Assembly (NCBI GenBank): GCA_029782145.1
Contig: JAKOVH010000016.1
Location: 372,001 to 436,000, forward strand
Reading direction: 5' to 3'
DNA: 64,000 nucleotides
DNA from: Actinomycetes bacterium
Lineage (GTDB): Bacteria > Actinomycetota > Acidimicrobiia > Acidimicrobiales > Acidimicrobilacustridaceae
Shown here: positions 54,024-61,991 of the stretch, one piece after another
How the letters are laid out: each line of letters opens with the position of its first letter
How positions within the stretch are numbered: position 1 is the first letter of the stretch
Program-made: the position numbers and the translations under genes
Notes under the pieces: model-generated
What the model saw: the letters and a program-made list of their open reading frames with translations, nothing else
Databases searched by the model: none
What the model was told of the DNA's origin: nothing

Positions 54024-54899
54024 ATGGGCTGGTTCGAGGAGCGCTCGGGCCTGGCCGGCACCGTCGCCCTCGTCACGGGCGGCGCCGGCGGCCTCGGGGA
54101 GGCCATCGCCTCCGATCTGGCGGCCAACGGCGTGGCCCTGGCCGTGGTCGACCTCGACGCCGAGGCCGTCGACCGGCTGCGGGCGTCCCTCGCCGAGCGG
54201 GGCGCCGACGCCCTCGTGCGCGTCGGCGACGCCCGCGACCCTGCCGTGCTCGAGTCGGTCGTCGCCGACGTCGACCAGCGCTGGGGTCGGCTCGACACCC
54301 TCGTCAACGTGGTCGGCGGCACCTTCCGCGCCCCGTTCACCGAGACCAACCCCAAGGGCTGGGACGCGCTGTTGCGCACCAACCTCCTGCACGTGCTGCA
54401 CGCCTGCTCGCTCGCCGTGCCCCGCATGCAGGCCGGGGGGCGGGGCGGCAGCATCGTGAACGTCTCGACGATCGAGGCCCACCGCGCCGCCCCCGGTTTC
54501 GCCGTGTACTCGGCGGCCAAGGCCGCGGTCGAGCAGTTCGCCCGCTCGCTGGCCGTGGAGCTCGCCCCCGACGGCATCCGGGTGAACAACGTGGCGCCCG
54601 ACATCGTGCCGACGCCCAACATGTTGCGCATCTCGGGGGAGGAGGGGTCGGTCATCGACCCAGAGGGGGCCCGCATCGCCATCCCCATGGGCCGAGCGGG
54701 CGTGCCCACCGACGTGTCGGGCTGCGTCGTCTTCCTCGCCTCCGCCCTGTCCGCCTACCTCACCGGCACCACCCTGCACCCCGACGGGGGCACCTACGCC
54801 TCCTCGGGCTGGTTCAACTGGCCCGACGTCGGCTGGCGCAACCAGGTCCCGGCCAGCCTGCTCGGGCGCATCGCCGACGAGGGCGGGAGCCAGCCGTGA
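54024..54899 (+). CDS. Short-chain dehydrogenase/reductase
   Basis: This 291-residue SDR has the nucleotide motif LVTGGAGGLGEA near residue 17, NVVGG near residue 96, catalytic Ser in NVSTIEA near residue 150, and YSAAK near residue 162. The C-terminus is extended by about 25 residues (SSGWFNWPDVGWRNQVPASLL) past the usual GG. Substrate unknown. It follows the LLM oxidoreductase after 5 bp and overlaps the S9 peptidase start as GTGA, so the three genes are likely one operon. Confidence 0.9.
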   Translation: MGWFEERSGLAGTVALVTGGAGGLGEAIASDLAANGVALAVVDLDAEAVDRLRASLAERGADALVRVGDARDPAVLESVVADVDQRWGRLDTLVNVVGGTFRAPFTETNPKGWDALLRTNLLHVLHACSLAVPRMQAGGRGGSIVNVSTIEAHRAAPGFAVYSAAKAAVEQFARSLAVELAPDGIRVNNVAPDIVPTPNMLRISGEEGSVIDPEGARIAIPMGRAGVPTDVSGCVVFLASALSAYLTGTTLHPDGGTYASSGWFNWPDVGWRNQVPASLLGRIADEGGSQP

Positions 54900-56944
54900 C
54901 CGAACGCCCCTACGGCACCTGGCCCTCGCCGATCAGCTCGCAGCTGCTGGTCGCGAGCGCCGTCTCCCTCGGTGAGGTGGCGGTGGGCGAGGTCGACGTG
55001 TGGTGGGCCGAGGGGCGGCCCGAGGAGGGCGGCCGGGTGCAGATCGTGCGGCACCGCCCCGGCGGCGATCGCCTCGACGTGCTGCCCGAGGGCTTCGCCG
55101 CTCGCACCCGGGTGCACGAGTACGGCGGCGGGGCGTGGTGGCTGCACGGCGCCGACCTGGTGTTCGCCAACTGGTCCGACCAGCGGCTGTGGCGCCTCGA
55201 CGCCGGCGCCGACCACCCCTTCCCGCTGACGCCCGAGCCCGCCACGCGCCACGCCGACCGCTACGCCGACGGGCGCTTCACGGCCGACGGCCGCTGGGTC
55301 GTCTGCGTACGGGAGCGCCACCCGGCGACGAGTGGCGGAGGGCATGCTGAGCCGGCGAACGAGATCGTCGCGGTCTGGTCGCGCCCGTCAGGCGAGCCGG
55401 TCGAGCCGGTGGTGCTGGTGGGCGGGCCCGACTTCGTGGCCGCCCCACGCGTGAGCCCCGACGGGCGGTTCGTGGCCTGGTTCCAGTGGGACCACCCCGA
55501 CATGCCGTGGGACGGCACCGAGCTCTGCGTGGCCGAGCTGCACGACGACCCCGGCGGGGACCGGGTCATCGCCCTCGGCCGACCCGTCGTGCTGGCCGGC
55601 GGTCGCGAGGAGTCGATCACCCAACCGGAGTGGACGGCCGACGGCGACCTGCTCTTCGTCTCCGATCGCAGCGACTGGTGGAACGTGTACCGGCTCGGGG
55701 CGGGGCAGGTGGCCGACGCCGTGGCGGCGGACCCGGGCGCGCCCTCCCCGGAGCCGGCACCGGCGGCCACCATCGACGGCGAGATCGGCGTGCCCCACTG
55801 GGTCTTCGACCAGTCCCGCTACGCGGTGCTCGCCGACGGGCGCATCCTCGTCGCCTGGTTCCGCGACGGCCTCGACCACCTCGGCGTGACACCGCCGGGC
55901 GGGGGAGCGGTCGCACCGCTGCGCTCCGGTTTCACCGCCCTGTCGTCGCTGCGGGGCTTCGGGGCCGGCGCCGTCGTCGTCGGTGCGTCGCCGACCAGCG
56001 AGGCGGTGGTGGCGGTGCTCGACGTGCCCGGCGAGGTGGCCGCCGACGGCACCACCGACGTCGGGTCGGCCGTCCTGCGGCCCGCCCGCGACCTCGGCAT
56101 CGACCCGGCGTGGTTCTCCACCCCCGAGCCCATCTCCTTCGCGACCACCGGCGACCGCTTCGCCCGCGCCCTGTTCTACCGGCCCACCCACCCCGAGGTC
56201 GCCGGCCCGCCGGGCGAGGCGCCACCGCTCATCGTGATGAGCCACGGCGGCCCCACCTCCGCCGCCCGGCCGCAGCTCAACCTGGGCGTGCAGTTCTGGA
56301 CCTCGCGGGGCTTCGGCGTGGTCGACGTGAACTACGGCGGATCCACCGGGTTCGGCCGCCGCTACCGCCGGCGCCTCGCCGGCGAGTGGGGCATCGTCGA
56401 CGTCGACGACTGCGTGGCCGCCACGCGGTTCCTCGTCGATCGGGGTGACGCCGACCGCAACCGGCTCATCATCCGCGGCGGCAGCGCCGGCGGCTTCACC
56501 ACGCTCGCCGCGCTCACCTTCCGGGAGGTCTTCGCCGCCGGGTGCAGCCTGTACGGCATCGCCGACCTCGAGGCCCTCGCCCGCGACACCCACAAGTTCG
56601 AGGCCCACTACACCGACTCGCTCGTCGGGCCCTACCCGGCCCGGCGGGACCTCTACGAGGAGCGGTCTCCCATCCACCACACCGACGAGCTCGACTGCCC
56701 GATCATCTTGCTGCAGGGGCTCGACGACGAGGTCGTCCCACCGAGCCAGGCCGAGATGATGATCGAGGCGCTCGAGGCCAACGGCCTGCCCTACGCCTAC
56801 CTGGCGTTCGAGGGCGAGCAGCACGGCTTCCGCCAGGCTTCCACCATCACGCGGGCCATCGAGGCCGAGGCCTTCTTCTACAGCCGGGTGTTCGGTTTCG
56901 AGCTCGCCGACGAGGTGGAGCCGGTCGAGATCGCCAACCTGTGA
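54896..56944 (+). CDS. Prolyl-oligopeptidase-family (S9) serine peptidase
   Basis: This 682-residue protein has an N-terminal beta-propeller of about 380 residues with repeated TADGRWV / SPDGRFVAWF / TADGDLLFVSDRS blades. An alpha/beta hydrolase domain follows, with PLIVMSHGGPTSAARP, nucleophile serine in IIRGGSAGGFTTLAAL near residue 530, Asp in LQGLDDEVVPPSQ and His in EGEQHGFRQ. It resembles acylaminoacyl-peptidase or dipeptidyl-peptidase relatives. No signal peptide is visible, so it is probably cytoplasmic. Confidence 0.92.
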   Translation: MTERPYGTWPSPISSQLLVASAVSLGEVAVGEVDVWWAEGRPEEGGRVQIVRHRPGGDRLDVLPEGFAARTRVHEYGGGAWWLHGADLVFANWSDQRLWRLDAGADHPFPLTPEPATRHADRYADGRFTADGRWVVCVRERHPATSGGGHAEPANEIVAVWSRPSGEPVEPVVLVGGPDFVAAPRVSPDGRFVAWFQWDHPDMPWDGTELCVAELHDDPGGDRVIALGRPVVLAGGREESITQPEWTADGDLLFVSDRSDWWNVYRLGAGQVADAVAADPGAPSPEPAPAATIDGEIGVPHWVFDQSRYAVLADGRILVAWFRDGLDHLGVTPPGGGAVAPLRSGFTALSSLRGFGAGAVVVGASPTSEAVVAVLDVPGEVAADGTTDVGSAVLRPARDLGIDPAWFSTPEPISFATTGDRFARALFYRPTHPEVAGPPGEAPPLIVMSHGGPTSAARPQLNLGVQFWTSRGFGVVDVNYGGSTGFGRRYRRRLAGEWGIVDVDDCVAATRFLVDRGDADRNRLIIRGGSAGGFTTLAALTFREVFAAGCSLYGIADLEALARDTHKFEAHYTDSLVGPYPARRDLYEERSPIHHTDELDCPIILLQGLDDEVVPPSQAEMMIEALEANGLPYAYLAFEGEQHGFRQASTITRAIEAEAFFYSRVFGFELADEVEPVEIANL

Positions 56945-57046
56945 CCTACGCCCCCGCCGACGCGGGCGGCGCCGCGACTCGGGCTCAAGGTGGGCCGGGC
57001 GGGTGCCGACCTCTTGGAGGTGCCGGGCACCAACGAGCGACGCAGC

Positions 57047-57181
57047 ATGGTGGAGGACGGCTGGGAGCCGATGAAGCCCCCGCGCACCCGCCTGCCGTCG
57101 CTGCTGGTGCTGTTCGCGCTGGGCATGGTCGCCATCCCCGGGTTGGCGTTCCTCTTCACCTACCTGATGATGTCCCGCTGA
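57047..57181 (+). CDS. Possible small single-pass membrane protein
   Basis: This 44-residue ORF reads MVEDGWEPMKPPRTRLPSLL and then one membrane segment ending LAFLFTYLMMSR. A later ATG at 57071 with GGGAG just upstream gives a 36-residue form with a basic N-terminus and the same helix. It sits alone between the S9 peptidase and serA. The charge pattern (positive inside, hydrophobic helix) is protein-like, but the length is too short to be sure. Confidence 0.4.
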   Translation: MVEDGWEPMKPPRTRLPSLLVLFALGMVAIPGLAFLFTYLMMSR

Positions 57182-57274
57182 GCGGCGGCGACGCCGCCGA
57201 CCGCCACCGAGCGCCGCCGACCGGCGCGTGGCGGCGCTGATCCGTCACATCGGGCGTCCCGGGCCGCTGATCGG

Positions 57275-57304
57275 TTGGCGGCCCCCCGGCGGTGCGGACA
57301 GGAT
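57275..57304 (+). promoter_or_regulatory. Putative promoter of serA
   Basis: TTGGCG (57275-57280) and CAGGAT (57299-57304) are 18 bp apart, and the -10 ends 9 nt before the ATG. The CANNNT-9 nt-ATG geometry is the same as at the ilvB and leuA leaders. Confidence 0.45.
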
Positions 57305-57313
57305 TGGCTCCCT

Positions 57314-58870
57314 ATGGCCCGGATCCTCGTCACCGAACCCATCGCCGAGGGCGGCCTCGACCGCCTGCGCGCCGCAGGGCACACCGTCGACGTGCAGGAG
57401 GGCCTGAGCCCGGCCGAGCTGCTCGAGGCGGTGGTCGGGGCCCACGCGCTGATCATCCGCTCGGCCACCCAGGTCGACGCCCAGGTGCTGGCCGCCGGCA
57501 CCGACCTCGTGGTGGTGGGCCGCGCCGGCATCGGCCTCGACAACGTCGACACCGCCGCCGCCACCGACCGGGGCGTCATGGTGGTCAACGCACCGCAGTC
57601 GAACATCCTCTCGGCGGCCGAGCACACCATGGCGCTGCTGCTGGCCCAGGCCCGCAACGTGCCCCAGGCCCACGCCGCGCTGGTGTCGGGCCGGTGGGAG
57701 CGCAGCCGCTGGACCGGCGTGGAGCTGGCCGACAAGACCCTCGGCATCGTGGGGCTGGGCCGCATCGGCAAGCTGGTGGCCCAGCGGGCCATGGCCTTCG
57801 GCATGCGGCTCGTGGCCTACGATCCCTTCGTGGCGCCCGAGATGGCCCGCCGGATGAACATCGAGCTGGTCGACCTCGACACCCTGCTCGCCACCTCCGA
57901 CTTCGTCACCCTGCACGTGGCCAAGACGCCCGAGACCGTCGGCCTGATCGACGCCGACCGGCTGGCCAAGGCCAAGCAGGGCATCCGCATCGTCAACGTC
58001 GCGCGCGGCGGCATCGTGGTGGAGGCCGACCTGGCGGACGCCATCCGCTCCGGCCACGTCGGCGGCGCCGCCCTCGACGTGTTCGACACCGAGCCCACCA
58101 CCGAGTCGCCGCTGTTCGGCCTGCCCGAGGTCGTCGTCACGCCCCACCTGGGCGCCAGCACCCACGAGGCCCAGGACAAGGCCGGCGACACGATCGCCGA
58201 GATGGTGGGCCTGGCCCTGGCGGGCGAGTTCGTGCCCTTCGCCGTGAACGTCAACGCCGCCGAGGCCAGCGAGACCGTGCGCCCCTTCCTCTCGGTGGCC
58301 GAGCGCCTGGGCTCGCTGTTCGCCGGGCTGGCCGGCTCGGTGCAGGCGCTGGAGATCTCCTACGAGGGCGAGATCGGTGGCTACGACACCCGGATCCTCA
58401 CCCTGTCGCTGCTGAAGGGGTTCTTCGGGCGCATCAGCGACGACCCCGTGTCGTACGTGAACGCGCCGAAGATGGCCGACGAGCGCGGCATCGTGGTCAC
58501 CGAGACCACCACCACGACCTCGCACCACTTCGTGAACCTCATCACCGTCAAGGGCGGCGAGCACGCCATCGCCGGCACCATCGTCGGCCTGGAGGGCGAG
58601 CCCCGGCTGGTGATGGTCGACGACCACCGGGTCGACCTGCCGCCGGCCGGGCACATGCTGGTGGTCCGCAACGACGACCGCCCCGGCATGATCGGCAAGG
58701 TCGGCACGATCGTGGGCGAGGCGGGCGTGAACATCGCCGACATGGACGTGGGCCAGTCCACGAGCGGGGCCTCGGCGATGATGGTGGTCGCCACCTCCGA
58801 GCCGGTGCCGCCGGCGGTGTGCGAGGCCCTGCGGGCCGTCGAGGGCATCGTCTCGGTCGACACCCTCTGA
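57314..58870 (+). CDS. serA: D-3-phosphoglycerate dehydrogenase, long type
   Basis: This 518-residue protein has the NAD motif LGIVGLGRIGKLVAQRAMAFGM near residue 145 and catalytic Arg in NVARGGIVVE near residue 230. The Glu is in FDTEP, the His in VTPHLGASTHEAQ near residue 278. These are followed by the intervening (ASB) domain and a C-terminal ACT domain (MLVVRNDDRPGMIGKVGTIVGEAGVNIADMDVG). This long form matches mycobacterial SerA, which is feedback-inhibited by serine through the ACT/ASB domains. It catalyses the first step of serine synthesis. Confidence 0.96.
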   Translation: MARILVTEPIAEGGLDRLRAAGHTVDVQEGLSPAELLEAVVGAHALIIRSATQVDAQVLAAGTDLVVVGRAGIGLDNVDTAAATDRGVMVVNAPQSNILSAAEHTMALLLAQARNVPQAHAALVSGRWERSRWTGVELADKTLGIVGLGRIGKLVAQRAMAFGMRLVAYDPFVAPEMARRMNIELVDLDTLLATSDFVTLHVAKTPETVGLIDADRLAKAKQGIRIVNVARGGIVVEADLADAIRSGHVGGAALDVFDTEPTTESPLFGLPEVVVTPHLGASTHEAQDKAGDTIAEMVGLALAGEFVPFAVNVNAAEASETVRPFLSVAERLGSLFAGLAGSVQALEISYEGEIGGYDTRILTLSLLKGFFGRISDDPVSYVNAPKMADERGIVVTETTTTTSHHFVNLITVKGGEHAIAGTIVGLEGEPRLVMVDDHRVDLPPAGHMLVVRNDDRPGMIGKVGTIVGEAGVNIADMDVGQSTSGASAMMVVATSEPVPPAVCEALRAVEGIVSVDTL

Positions 58871-58879
58871 GCGGCGCCG

Positions 58880-58906
58880 GGGCCGCACCCCCGCGGGGTG
58901 CGGCCC
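58880..58906. terminator. Bidirectional terminator hairpin between serA and the cupin gene
   Basis: GGGCCGCACCCC (58880-58891) pairs perfectly with its complement at 58895-58906 around a 3-nt CGC loop. It sits in the 42-bp gap between convergent stop codons. No T-run is present. Confidence 0.68.
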
Positions 58907-58912
58907 GGAGGC

Positions 58913-59413
58913 TCAGCCCAGCAGCTCGATGCCGGTCCGCTCGCACAGCTCGCCGAGGCGCGCCTCGTCGGGGGCGGCCGGGCCGGGCAGGCGCCGCTCG
59001 GTGGCCGGCTCGCCCATTCCTACGAAGAAGTCGTGGAGGTTGTCGCGGGGCTTGCCCGAGCAGATCACGAGCATGCGGGCCGTGGGCGTCTGCACCCGGA
59101 AGGTGTGGGCCGACCCCCGGGCCACGAAGGCGAACGTGCCCGGCGTGGCGGTGACCACCTGCCCGTCGACCTCGAACTCGACCACGCCGTCGACGACGTA
59201 GAACGCCTCGTCCTCGTCGAGCTGCACGTGCATGGGCGGGTTGGACGCCGCCGTCACCAGGTGCTCGGTGGCGTGGTAGGCGCCGCCGGTGTCGGCGCTG
59301 CTGGCCACGGTGGTCATGAGGGCGTTGAAGAACCACGTCGCCTCGGCGCCGTCGCGGTCGCGGACGAAGGTGCTCGGAACGGTGGCGGGGGACGGTGCGG
59401 TCGCCGTGCTCAT
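58913..59413 (-). CDS. Cupin-domain protein
   Basis: This 166-residue protein has the cupin motifs PPMHVQLDEDEAFYVVDGVVEFEVDG near residue 60 (motif 1, with one His and two acidic residues) and PGTFAFVARGSAHTFRV near residue 95 (motif 2 His). It most resembles small quercetin-dioxygenase-like cupins, but metal and substrate are unknown. GAGAGGAG precedes ATG 59413. It is divergent from a PadR regulator, 90 bp apart, and is a likely target of that regulator. Confidence 0.85.
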   Translation of the reverse strand: MSTATAPSPATVPSTFVRDRDGAEATWFFNALMTTVASSADTGGAYHATEHLVTAASNPPMHVQLDEDEAFYVVDGVVEFEVDGQVVTATPGTFAFVARGSAHTFRVQTPTARMLVICSGKPRDNLHDFFVGMGEPATERRLPGPAAPDEARLGELCERTGIELLG

Positions 59414-59436
59414 GAGGTGCTCCTCTCACTCGGTGG

Positions 59437-59494
59437 ATACTGCCCTGTGCAGCATCATGCTCGTACTAGACACTGCCCTGGGCACCATGTCAAC
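59437..59494. promoter_or_regulatory. Candidate PadR operator region with two repeats
   Basis: ACTGCCCTG occurs at 59439-59447 and 59472-59480, 33 bp apart, about three helical turns. Each is the left part of a small dyad: CTGC/GCAG in the first and TGCC/GGCA in the second. Outer GACA and TGTC also flank the second copy. The region lies in the cupin-PadR divergent gap. Confidence 0.5.
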
Positions 59495-59503
59495 CTCCTT
59501 TGC

Positions 59504-60103
59504 GTGAACGACTCGTTGACGACCACCTCCAACGCCGTGCTCGGGCTGCTCTCGCTGCGCTCGTGGAGCACCTACGAGCTGGCCAAGCAGGCCCAGCGCT
59601 CGCTCGAGTGGTTCTGGCCCCGGGCCGAGCGCAAGCTCTACGACGAGCCGAAGCGCCTCGTGGCCGCAGGGCTGGCGACCAGCGACAAGGAGATGACCGG
59701 CGCCCGGCCGCGCACCGTGTACGCCATCACCCGCAGGGGCCGCCACGCCCTGCGCCGCTGGTTGGGCGAGCCGCCCGCGCCGCCGACGTTGGAGTTCGAC
59801 GGCATGGTCCGGGTGTTCTTCGCCGACGGCGGCACCCTCGAGCAGCTCCGCGCCACCCTGGGCGCCATCGCCGAGGCGTCCGACATCCGCCTCGCCGAGC
59901 TCGAGGGCAAGATCACCGAGCTGGAGCGGGTCGACGTGCCGTTCCCCGAGCGGCACCACCTGAACGCGCTGGCCCTGCGGTTCCACCTCGACCACGAGCG
60001 GGTCTTCGGCGAGTGGGCCCGCTGGGCGCTCGTCCAGGTCGAGGAGTGGCGCTCCACCACCGACCCCGGCCGGTGGCAGCCGCGGCAGGCGTTCGAGCCG
60101 TGA
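59504..60103 (+). CDS. PadR-family transcriptional regulator
   Basis: This 199-residue protein has the N-terminal PadR winged helix (AVLGLLSLRSWSTYELAKQAQRSLEWFWPRAERKLYDEPKRLVAAGLA, then RTVYAITRRGRHALRRWL). The C-terminal helical dimerisation domain follows (TLEQLRATLGAIAEASDIRLAELEGKITELERV). PadR proteins repress divergent genes until a small phenolic or toxic ligand binds. The neighbouring cupin gene and the paired repeats between them suggest autoregulation plus control of the cupin. GTG 59504 is used because the wing and helix lengths then match. Confidence 0.88.
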   Translation: MNDSLTTTSNAVLGLLSLRSWSTYELAKQAQRSLEWFWPRAERKLYDEPKRLVAAGLATSDKEMTGARPRTVYAITRRGRHALRRWLGEPPAPPTLEFDGMVRVFFADGGTLEQLRATLGAIAEASDIRLAELEGKITELERVDVPFPERHHLNALALRFHLDHERVFGEWARWALVQVEEWRSTTDPGRWQPRQAFEP

Positions 60104-60106
60104 GGG

Positions 60107-60135
60107 TTGACGTGGCCGGGTCGCTCCGGCACACT
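60107..60135 (+). promoter_or_regulatory. Putative promoter of the leuA leader and gene
   Basis: TTGACG (60107-60112) and CACACT (60130-60135) are 17 bp apart. The -10 ends 9 nt before the leader-peptide ATG. Confidence 0.55.
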
Positions 60136-60144
60136 CAAGGGCCT

Positions 60145-60186
60145 ATGCGTTGCGCCGCCGCCTCCCTGGAGCTCCTCCTTCGCTAG
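60145..60186 (+). CDS. leuA leader peptide
   Basis: A 13-codon ORF reads MRCAAASLELLLR then stop, with four leucine codons in its last six sense codons. The stop is followed by a hairpin (60189-60212) and then a terminator hairpin, with leuA starting 150 bp downstream. This is the standard form of a leucine attenuator. Its Leu-Leu-Leu-Arg ending parallels the Leu-Val-Val-Leu-Arg ending of the ilvB leader. Confidence 0.75.
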   Translation: MRCAAASLELLLR

Positions 60187-60188
60187 GG

Positions 60189-60212
60189 CGAGTGCCCCCA
60201 TACCGGTGCTCG
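60189..60212 (+). promoter_or_regulatory. Pause-type hairpin in the leuA leader
   Basis: CGAGTGCC (60189-60196) pairs with GGTGCTCG (60205-60212), including two G-T wobbles, around an 8-nt loop. It starts 2 nt after the leader stop codon. Confidence 0.45.
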
Positions 60213-60214
60213 TC

Positions 60215-60254
60215 GACCTCCTGCGCCCTCGGGCCGGGAGGTCTCGTCGTTTTC
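60215..60254 (+). terminator. leuA attenuator terminator
   Basis: GACCTCC (60215-60221) pairs with GGAGGTC (60237-60243), with an inner GCCC/GGGC helix. A T-rich TCGTCGTTTT follows. The outer arms are the same bases as in the ilvB attenuator terminator. Confidence 0.7.
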
Positions 60255-60336
60255 CGGCCCTGGTGCACCTGCACCGCCGCACTCGTCCGTACGCCTCGGA
60301 GACCAGCTCACCCCCCGCCTCGGAAAGGCACGCCCC

Positions 60337-61959
60337 ATGGACACCGCCCGCCCTGCCGCCGCTCCCACCACCACGACCAGCAGCGCCACCGCCAGCAGCG
60401 ACGGCCGACTGATCATCTTCGACACCACCCTGCGCGACGGCGAGCAGTCGCCGGGCATCTCGCTCGACCAGGGCGAGAAGCTGGAGATCGCCGAGCAGCT
60501 GGCCCGCCTCGGCGTCGACGTCATCGAGGCCGGCTTCCCGATCGCCAGCCAGGGCGACTTCGAGGCGGTGCAGGCCATCGCCAAGGGCGTCTCGGGGCCC
60601 GTCATCTGCGGGCTGTCGCGCACCGCGCTGGGCGACGTCGACCGCTGCTGGGAGGCCATCGAGCCGGCCGCCCGGCGGCGCATCCACGTGTTCATCGCCA
60701 CCAGCGAGACCCACATGAAGCACAAGCTGCGCATGACGCCCGAGCAGGTGAAGACCGAGGCCGCCGCCGCGGTGGCCCGCGCCCGCGGCTACACCGACGA
60801 CGTGGAGTTCTCTCCCGAGGACGCCTCCCGCTCCGACTTCGGCTTCATGTGCGAGGTCCTGCAGATCGCCGTCGACAACGGCGCCACCACGCTGAACATC
60901 CCCGACACGGTCGGGTTCGGCATCCCCGAGGAGTACGCCAAGCGGCTGCACGACGTGCGGGCGCGGGTGAAGGGCGACTACGTCATCTCGACCCACTGCC
61001 ACAACGACCTCGGCCTGGCCGTCGCCAACTCGCTGGCCGCGGTGCACAGCGGCGCCCGGCAGGTCGAGTGCGCCATCAACGGCCTCGGTGAGCGCGCCGG
61101 CAACGCCGCCCTGGAGGAGGTCGTGATGGCCATCCGCACCCGGTCCGACTACTACGGCGGCGTCGACTGCGGCGTCCGTTCCGAGGAGCTGGCTCGCACC
61201 AGCCGGTTGGTGAGCCGGCTCACCGGTTACCCGGTGCAGTACAACAAGGCCGTCGTGGGCCGCAACGCCTTCGCCCACGAGTCGGGCATCCACCAGCACG
61301 GCGTGCTCAACGAGCGCACCACCTACGAGATCATGGACCCGGCCGCCGTCGGCCAGGGCGAGTCGAAGATCGTCCTCGGCAAGCACTCGGGCCGCCACGC
61401 CTTCGCCGACACGCTCAAGAAGATGGGCTACGACCTGCACGGCGACGCCCTGAACCAGGTGTTCGCCCGGTTCAAGGAGCTGGCCGACCGCAAGATCGAG
61501 CTCAGCGACGCCGACCTCGAGGCCCTGGTCGCCGAGGAGATGGGCGACACGGTGCGCTACCGGTTCCAGCTCGTGTCGGTCGACTGCCGGGGCGGCTCCA
61601 AGACCACCCCCACCGCCACCGTGGTGCTCGACCACGACGGTGAGCTGCTGGAGGCCACGGCCGAGGGCGACGGCATGGTCGACGCGGCGTGCAAGGCCAT
61701 CAAGCAGGCCACCGGCATCAGCGGCACCCTCACCGACTACACGGTCACGTCGGTCACCGGCGGCGTCGACGCCCTGGCCGACGTGGCGCTGCGCTTCGAG
61801 GTCGACGGTCTCTCCATGCCCGGCCGAGGCCTGTCCACCGACGTCGTGGAAGCGTCCGCCCGGGCGTTCCTCAACGCCATGAACCGCATCGTGCGCGTCC
61901 GCGACTCCGGCGAGGACCCGCGCTCGGTCGACCGCCCGGGCTCCTTGCAGCAGCACTGA
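60337..61959 (+). CDS. leuA: 2-isopropylmalate synthase
   Basis: This 540-residue protein has [30 protein letters not shown] near residue 28 (metal-binding Asp and catalytic residues), [19 protein letters not shown] near residue 225 (HxH motif) and [19 protein letters not shown]. The C-terminal LeuA regulatory domain (about residues 400-520) confers leucine feedback inhibition. It starts leucine synthesis from 2-ketoisovalerate and acetyl-CoA. The length fits the bacterial type 1 LeuA rather than the longer type 2 of mycobacteria. AAAGG precedes the ATG. Confidence 0.96.
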   Translation: MDTARPAAAPTTTTSSATASSDGRLIIFDTTLRDGEQSPGISLDQGEKLEIAEQLARLGVDVIEAGFPIASQGDFEAVQAIAKGVSGPVICGLSRTALGDVDRCWEAIEPAARRRIHVFIATSETHMKHKLRMTPEQVKTEAAAAVARARGYTDDVEFSPEDASRSDFGFMCEVLQIAVDNGATTLNIPDTVGFGIPEEYAKRLHDVRARVKGDYVISTHCHNDLGLAVANSLAAVHSGARQVECAINGLGERAGNAALEEVVMAIRTRSDYYGGVDCGVRSEELARTSRLVSRLTGYPVQYNKAVVGRNAFAHESGIHQHGVLNERTTYEIMDPAAVGQGESKIVLGKHSGRHAFADTLKKMGYDLHGDALNQVFARFKELADRKIELSDADLEALVAEEMGDTVRYRFQLVSVDCRGGSKTTPTATVVLDHDGELLEATAEGDGMVDAACKAIKQATGISGTLTDYTVTSVTGGVDALADVALRFEVDGLSMPGRGLSTDVVEASARAFLNAMNRIVRVRDSGEDPRSVDRPGSLQQH

Positions 61960-61979
61960 CGTCGGCTCCCGTCCCCCGG

Positions 61980-61985
61980 TAGGGT
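61980..61985 (+). promoter_or_regulatory. Putative -10 box of the PAS-GAF-PP2C phosphatase gene
   Basis: TAGGGT lies 6 nt before GTG 61992 and 21 bp after the leuA stop. Confidence 0.45.
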
Positions 61986-61991
61986 CCCCCT

